Source: Sambucus nigra
Taxonomy: Eukaryota > Streptophyta > Magnoliopsida > Dipsacales > Adoxaceae
Direction: 5' to 3'
Assembly: GCA_949130495.1 (NCBI GenBank)
Contig: OX422215.1
Span: 524,453,755 to 524,517,754, forward strand
DNA: 64,000 bases
Shown here piece by piece: positions 57,007 through 64,000 of this stretch. The position numbers and the translations under genes are program-made. Position 1 is the stretch's first letter, and each line of letters begins with the position of its first letter. The notes under the pieces are model-generated. The model saw only the letters and a program-made list of their open reading frames with translations, did no database searches and had not been told where the DNA came from.

Positions 57007-59488
57007 ACTTTTGTAAACTATTTCTTAAAATGTAATGAACTTTGACTTTTTCTATTAATGAAACATCTTTCTTTTATCTTACCTCTTCTTTTTATATTTT
57101 GTATCTTTATATGAATTTCTCCAGCTCTTTATGTCTTGTGTGTTTCCACTTTGTTGGTGTTCTTGATGTGGCTAACGGCCTTAGTACCTTACCAGGACCA
57201 TAGGTTTTGAATCAAAACTCCATGGCTTGTGGGACATTATTTCCCCCAAGCCTTTAGGCCAGGCATGTTACCATTTATATTTGCGACCTTTGTGTCATAG
57301 TCTTCTAATTCCATGGTATTTCAATATGACCACGGAAAAATTATCCTTGGTGATACTATTTCTTTTAGGAAAATTTCACAACCAAAGACAAATGACGTGT
57401 TCCCACCCTTATAGTGCAAACCATTTGGTTTCTCCAAGCGGGTATGTGTTATTTGGAGTTTCCCTAGGTCTCTTCTAATAAAGACTCGCTCCTATCGGGG
57501 AGAACGTATTATTGGAGGCTCAGACAAGGTCCACTAGTAATAGGATAGTATCTTATGGATATCCATGTGGTAGTAAGTATGATATTTGGACTGAGGTACA
57601 CTTCTAACAACTTAGAATTTTTTATTTGAGATTAAGTGATACATGGATCTCCTCCTGGTAAAAGGTTTTCCACTGAGTTGGATTATCCCACTCATAGTCT
57701 CAAGCTTTGTAGCTATCTTAATGTATTTTTAATTGGAGATAGACTTAGTGAAGACTTGTTAACATAAATGTAGAGGTAATAAATCAACTAGAACTTTTCA
57801 TTAATTTTAATAATTTAATGGGGCACATGATTGATCTTCTAACCTATCTTTGACCTTGTAGTAATTATAAAATTATATTTTCACAATAACCCTCCCTCAA
57901 AATTCTTCTACATTGCAGTTCTTTCAGTGGCTAATTCCAAGTCACAAGCTTTATAAACCTTTGCAACATTCCCTGCCTGATTAGCCTTTTCACCTCATTC
58001 TTCGGGCTAATGTAATTATTGTTTGTGTGGACGTGATCAATGTGGAACTCACACCATTTGCATTCCTTTCTTCAAACTCGGGGGGTCTTCATTTTAGGAG
58101 GTCGTATGAGGCATTCTTCCTCTTTGATGTTGAGCTAGATGGTCTCCAAATCGAAAGTTATCAGAGAGAATTCTTTGAACTTTGACTCTGCATGGGCTTC
58201 ACAATTTCTTATATTATTCACATATGCCATTTGTGTTTTTAATGACTCCCTTTAAGGAAACTCGAACTTTTCTTTGTTCATAAAGGACATGGACTCCAAC
58301 ATTAGGATGCTCTATCTGAGGAGGTTGATCTGATCTTGGAGGCTTGCTTGCAATTCGTGGAGATTATGTATGCACACTAAGAAGTCTACAATGCCATCGA
58401 ATTACTTGGTTCCTGAGCTTCTATTTTTTTGTCTAATATGAACTAAAAAGAATAAGTAATCTAATAACCATAGAAAGAAAAGATTGAAAACATATCCAAG
58501 GCAGTATCATAAAGCAGGCAGATTCCATAAAAGGTCACGGCCTTCAATGCCAAAAATGTTGATTTCATGGTTGTATTCTTTAAGGAACTTTTCGTGCAAC
58601 ATGATCTGACACGGTTTTCTCGAAGGATGATTCCATCTTCTATAAATTTCTCTCCACACATTCCCTTGAAAAGAACAATAATTCGATAGCTAAAAATTTA
58701 ATAAATCGTCTTAACCTATCTCGGGCGATTTCGCCAACGCTTAAGGTCAATGCCTTCTGGGCTTTACCCACAAAATCATTGGTTTTCAATCATTAGTCCC
58801 AGTATTTTGTACTTTAACTTTCCCTAAAAATCATAAAATGTGTTATGGGGTTTGTTAGTCATTTATAAGACATTTTATGTCTATGAAGAAAAATTATTTT
58901 TATTCAAAAGTTTGAATATGCCAAAATTAGAGGTTTTAGCCTATAATTCTAATAATCAGGCTATGGCCAAGTCATGCTAACTGAAAGACCGTAGACTCGT
59001 AGGTCATTATCGAGAAAAATAGCACACTATAGCTTAGATTTAGCCCAATCATGATTTCCCCCCTAATAACTAGGCTAAAGAGCCTTTTGAGTGTCAACTT
59101 AGGGCATATTTTATCCTTATGTGCAAACAAAGATATTTCTAGCAGCAATTATGTAAGATATAGGCTTTAATGAAGATTAATACAAGAAATTCAAAAAATA
59201 TCATCGTCCCTAATCCCCTGTCCTTTTAAGGTCGTGGATTATTAAGCATTTCTACAGAATTTTGACAACGGGACATCCTTGGGGAATATAAATTTGCCCA
59301 AAGACCCTTATAAAAGCTTAGGATATAAACCATAACTAGGGCTTTTATGAAGGATATGGTCTAGCCCTAACATTTTACCCATAAAAGGCATATACGTGGA
59401 TTCTTATCGATAAAATAAGGCATATTTGAGCCAATTTATGAGAAACTTGGTATAACATATCTTTCCCACAAACGACGCAAAACTGTTG
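57007..59488. other. Non-coding 3' interior of the 17-kb LTR element
   Basis: No coding motifs. Words such as GGCCTT and GTCGTG recur here and at 51040-51560, but I see no ordered array. Confidence 0.5.
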
Positions 59489-60205
59489 ATGCGTAAAATT
59501 GGATCTACTAATGTAAGTCATGCCATCTAAGTTATACTCAATAATTAAAGTATAAAAATGGTATAGTGAAGAGATAAAGAGATAAATACACAATATTTAG
59601 AGTGGTTCATCTATAAAATGAGTCTATGACCACTTTAGTGCCTTATTCTCATTAGATCCATGTTTACAAGTACATAATGTCACCTCAAGGTCATAAAAAT
59701 AGAGATTAGGAGGATTGAATATAGAAGTTACATACTTTTTTGTATTTGAGGTGAAGGCCTTATATAGTATTCTTATAGGAGTCCCTGACTATATTACGTT
59801 GGGATTTTCTTGAACAGTGATTGGAGTAGAACTTAGGTATATAGAAAAGCTAGAGAAAATTTGATAGAGTTTGGCTACTCTATTTTATCTTACTAAATAA
59901 GGAGTGGACACCTTTATTTATATAAGTCGATTGGCATCCCACATGCACTGTTCACATGACTTATGGATAAGAGGAAATTTTTCTAGAAGGTGGACAGTTG
60001 GCAATCCTTAGATCGAGGTGTAAACTCCGCAACTTAGTATGCCGGTTTCTAGCTGAGGTGTAAACTCCACATCCTAATTGTAGTACAAGGTCAAGGACTA
60101 ATTATTAGGTTGAGTTCTTTTTCAGGTACATGGGAACATCCTAATGTATTTGTGCATATCTCTATGCCAGGAGTTTATTGAGTATTGGTGGACATATTTC
60201 GTTAT
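59489..60205 (+). repeat. Right LTR of the nested-host LTR element
   Basis: Starts TGATGCGTAAAATTGG; partner of 42952-43656. The end is set near GGACATATT by loss of similarity. Confidence 0.85.
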
Positions 60206-60820
60206 AATAGCATGCTTTAAAAAATATCTACTTGTCTAATATGTAATTTTAGTTTTTGAAGATGGGTGATGCCATGTCAAGGCTTGATCTTCTCACCAAT
60301 TGAACCAATTTCATGGAACACGAGTTTAAACAGTATTGACTTAATGATTTTGTATTCTCATCGAACTTTCATGAGAAAAATATTACTAGGATATAAAATA
60401 GCAGAATTTTAATGAACGCTCTTACGTATTTCAGGGTGAGTGCTAAGCACAAAAACCTTATTAAAGAAGAAATGACTTACTATGGTGTTACTCAAAAATA
60501 TTTTTAAATTTGACGGTATAAATTTCAAATAGGTTATTTTTTACTATAATTGGGTAAGAGTTGAGGACAAAAATTCTTGCAATGTTGATTCTGCTACCAA
60601 TATGATAATGAGTGATGAACATTTTATTTGTACATTTCAAAATCTTAAGAAAGTGTTATACTCATAGTACATCAACAACTAATCATGGTCACTCATCTTA
60701 CATGCACCAAAGCATCTCACCACTAACGTAGATGACCTAAAAGATCCTACCAACTATCAATCCATTTTGGATGGCAACCCGAACTTAAATTATTTCTAGA
60801 TTATTATACATGGGTTGTTG
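60206..60820 (+). pseudogene. CACTA transposase, 3' piece (DUF4216)
   Basis: Resumes the gene interrupted at 42951. SAKHKNLIKEEMTYYGVTQ (60432-60490) is followed, after a frameshift, by KFDGINFK.VIFYYNWVRV (about 60508-60556) and DEHFICTFQNLKKVLYS (about 60615-60666), matching the MTYYGVIEEIWELDY-FK...F-C-WV...PFILA-Q-KQVFYV order of DUF4216. Upstream text in the interval is degenerate. Stops are present. The satellite array begins about 120 bp later. Confidence 0.75.
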
Positions 60821-60944
60821 ATGCAACATGGATTTATTTTGGTGATTTTGTTGGGTTGTTAAATGTAATATGTATTTTAATTTATAATTTGTAATTTGTT
60901 AAATACAATGTGGGTTGTTATATTCAAATGTTGCAAATTCTTAG

Positions 60945-63932
60945 GTTTACACTTGAAATAGTTCATTAGAGGGTAAAAATATAATTTGATAGTGAAACGA
61001 ACCAAAAAGAGGCATGGACACATCACACGAGACCAAAATAACTCGTGAAGTCATGTGACTCACAGGTTGATACTGGGGTTAAAACTCTAAAATATTATGG
61101 TTTAAGCTTAAAAATAAGGTAGTAGAAGGGGAACCATAATTTAACAACCAAATTGCTTGAAAAAAGGTATGACCATGTCAAATGGGAACAAATTAACTGG
61201 TAGAAACAACTCTTATAGTCATGTGACTCGTGAGTTGAGACTTGGGCCACAACGTGAAAATTCCAAGGTTTAAGCTCAAAAATAGGGCATTGGGTTAAAA
61301 CATAATTCCGCGATCAAACTACCCAAAAAGAGGCATGAACACATCACACGAGACAAAACTGACTTGTATAAATAGCATGTGCAGTCATGTGACTCACGGG
61401 TGAGACTTGGGTCAATACTTGAAAATTCTAATGTTTAAGCTTAAAAATAGATAGTTAGAAGGCGAAAACATAATTGAACAACCAAACTTCCCAAAAATAT
61501 GCACAAAAGTGTCATATGGCACCAACTAACTTATAGAAACAACTCATGCAGTCGTGTGGCTCGCGAGTTGAGACTTGGTAAAAACATTAAAATTTGAAAG
61601 TTTAACCTTGAAAATAGGGCGTTAGAAAGTGAGAACATAATTTAATATAAAAACTTTTCGAAAAGAGGCACACACACATTACATGGTACCAAACTAATAT
61701 TTAGAAACAACTCATGTAGTCATGTGACTCATGAGTTGAGACTTAGGTCCAAACTTAAAAATTCTAAGGTTTAATCTCAAAAATAGGGCATTAGAGTGTG
61801 GAAATATAATTTGAAAACCAAATTGCATGAAAAGAGGCACAAACACGTCACGTGTGATGAAAATAACTTATAGAAATAACTCGTGCAGTCATGTGATGCA
61901 TGGGTTGAGACTTGGGTTAAACTTGAAAATTCTCGGGTTTAAGCTTGAAAATAGGGTGTTCGAGGGTGAAAACATAATTTAACAATCAAACTTCCTGAAA
62001 AGAGACATAAACATATCAAGAGGAATCAAACAGACTTGTAAAATCAACTTCTGCAATCATGTGACTCACGAGTTGATACTTTGGTTAAAACTTAAAACTT
62101 TTCATGGTTTAAGCTTGAAAATAGGATGTTAGATGGTGAAAACGTAATATAATAGCCAAACTGCACAAAAATAGGTATGAACACATCACAAGGAACCAAA
62201 TTAACTTATAAAAATAGCCCATGTAGTCATGTGACTCACGGGGTTGAGACTTGGGTCAAAGCCTGAAATTTCAAAGGTTTAAGTTTAAATATAGAGCGTT
62301 AAAAGTAAAAATGTAATTTAATAACCAAAATGTTCAAAAATGGGCATTAACATGTCACGAGGGACCAAATTAACTTATAAAAATAACCCATGCATTCATG
62401 TGACTCACGAATTGAGACTTGGGTCAAAACTTGTAAATTCTAAGGTTTAAGTTTAAAGATAGAACGTTAGAAGGTGAAAACATAATTTAATAACCAAACT
62501 ATCTGAAAATAGGCATAAAAAAGTCACAATTGACCAAATATACTTATAGAAATAACCCTTGCAATAATGTGACAAAAATACTTATAGAAACAACCCATGC
62601 AGTAATGTGACTCACAAGTTAAGAACCGGGTCAAATCTTGAAAATTCCAAGGTTTAAGCATGAAAATAAGGCATTAGAAGGTAAAAACATAATTTAATAA
62701 ATCGAATGACCCAAAAAGAGGCACAAACACATCAAACGAAACCAAATTAACTTGTAGAAATAACCCGTGCATTTATATGACTTATGAGTTGGGACTGGAT
62801 TAAAACTTGAAATTCTAAGGTTTAAGTTGAAACCTGGTTTAATAGCAAAAAGGTCCAAAAAGAGGTACAAACATGTCAAATGGAACCAAAAAAACTTGTA
62901 AAAATAACTCGTATAGTCATGTGACTTACAGGTTGAGACTTAGGTTAAATTTTGAAAATTATACGGTTTAATATCGAAAATAAGGTGTTAGAGGTTGAAA
63001 ATGTAATTTAATAGTGTAAAGAACCAAAAAAAGGTACGAACACATCACACATGACCAAAATAACTTATAAAACCAACTCGTGTAGTCATATGACTCATGG
63101 GTTGAGACTTAGGTCAAAACTTGAAATTTTAAGGTTTAAGCTCGAAAATGGGCATTAATGGGTGAAACCAAAATTAAATAGTGAAACTATCGGGAAAGAG
63201 GAATTAACACATCACACATAAGCAAAATAAATTCTGAATACAATCCCTCCAATCATGTGACTCGTCGGTTAAGACTTGGGTTAAACTTGAAAATTCTAAG
63301 TTTTAAGCTTCAAATAAAGAGTTAGAGGGTAAAAATGTAATTTAACATCTAAATTACCCAAAAATGGCACAAACATATCACTAAAGACCAAAATAACTTG
63401 CAGAAACAACTCGTGCATTGATATGACTCATGGGTTGAAACTTGGATCAATCTTGAAAATTCTAAGGTTTAAACTTAAAATAGAGCTTTAGAGGGTGAAA
63501 ACGTAATTTAAAAACCAAACAGTCCAAAAAGAGGTATGGAAATGTGACACAGGACAAACTAACTTATCGGAGTATCCCATACAGTTATGTGACTCATTGG
63601 TTGAGACTTGGATCAAAATTTGAAATTTTTAGGTTGAAGCTTAAAAATAGGGTATTAAAGGGTAAAAACCTAATTTAACAGCAAAATGGTCCAAAAATAT
63701 GCATAGATACATCACACAGGGTCAAGCTAAATTATAGAAACAACCCGTACACTCATGTGAGTCACAAGTTGAGACTTGGATCAAAGATTTAAAATTCTAA
63801 AGTTTAAGCTTGAAATAGAGCATTAGATGGCGAAAACGTAATTTAACGAACAAACTGCCCAAAAAGATGCTGTGACACATCACACGGGACCAAAATAATC
63901 ATTATGGAAACAACTTGTGCAGTGATATATCT
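60945..63932. repeat. Satellite-like array, about 18 units of 168 bp
   Basis: The anchor GTCATGTGACTCA (with variants) recurs at 61051, 61219, 61385, 61552, 61720, 61890, 62057, 62227, 62396, 62603, 62773, 62917, 63086, 63253, 63419, 63585, 63753 and 63923 (position of its second base). Steps are 166-170 bp, except 207 (a 38-bp internal duplication) and 144 (a deletion). Other constant parts are GAGACTTGGGTCAAAACTTG, TCTAAGGTTTAAGCTTGAAAATAG, GGTGAAAACATAATTTAA and CCAAAAAGAGGCACAAACAC. Units are diverged from each other. Both ends of the array lie in the window. Not coding. Confidence 0.95.
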
Positions 63933-64000
63933 TCAGGAAATTCTATCTACACCGTAGTTGCAAACACCATTTTATTTTTCGCTAGCTCTCTCAACACCAC
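63933..64000. other. Unassigned sequence at window end
   Basis: Non-satellite DNA after the array; too short to classify. Confidence 0.4.

Noticed and set aside
60945..63932. CRISPR-like reading of the regularly spaced repeats
   Set aside because: Whole 168-bp units are homologous, with no unique spacers, and the context is a plant genome; this is a tandem satellite.

Overview
The window reads as heterochromatic, repeat-dominated nuclear DNA of a flowering plant, probably a eudicot. It is AT-rich, carries long (TA)n tracts, and consists almost entirely of nested and decayed transposable elements: Ty3/gypsy and Ty1/copia LTR elements, RTE and L1 LINEs, hAT, CACTA, Harbinger-type MITE and Helitron sequences. 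Only one short stretch looks like a host gene, a potato inhibitor I-type protease inhibitor at 23103-23315. I saw no tRNA, rRNA or organelle DNA. Premature stops and lost catalytic residues in the TE genes are mostly C-to-T or G-to-A changes, as expected of methylated plant DNA.

Layout. 1-4873: 5' part of a minus-strand gypsy element (gag-protease, PBS, 3.3-kb LTR). 5575-6420: relic of a ZMYM1-like hAT transposase. 7740-8395: T-rich degenerate repeat. 8422-11649: full-length but dead RTE LINE with a perfect 18-bp target duplication. 12596-22848: gypsy-type element with two ~3.4-3.5-kb LTRs and almost no coding capacity, interrupted by an 880-bp hAT derivative. 23033-23315: protease-inhibitor gene with TATA box, abutting a copia LTR. 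23322-26020: truncated copia element. 26021-33338: an older gypsy-like LTR (tentative) holding a Helitron (to 29932) and a solo LTR (30487-33073).

34160-60820 is one CACTA transposase gene broken into three pieces. The TNP2 core (34160-35850) is separated from the DUF4218 part (42001-42951) by a Harbinger-type MITE and an L1 LINE (36527-42001). The DUF4216 end (about 60206-60820) is separated by a 17-kb LTR element (42952-60205). That LTR element carries an intron-containing gag-like ORF and itself hosts a nearly complete copia element (44589-51031) and a gypsy solo LTR (53485-56425). Directly after the CACTA 3' end lies an array of about 18 copies of a 168-bp satellite (60945-63932).

The order of insertion can be read from the nesting: CACTA first, then L1, the MITE and the LTR element, then copia and the solo LTR inside the latter. 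Domain assignments come from reading translations by eye; element ends without target duplications are approximate.
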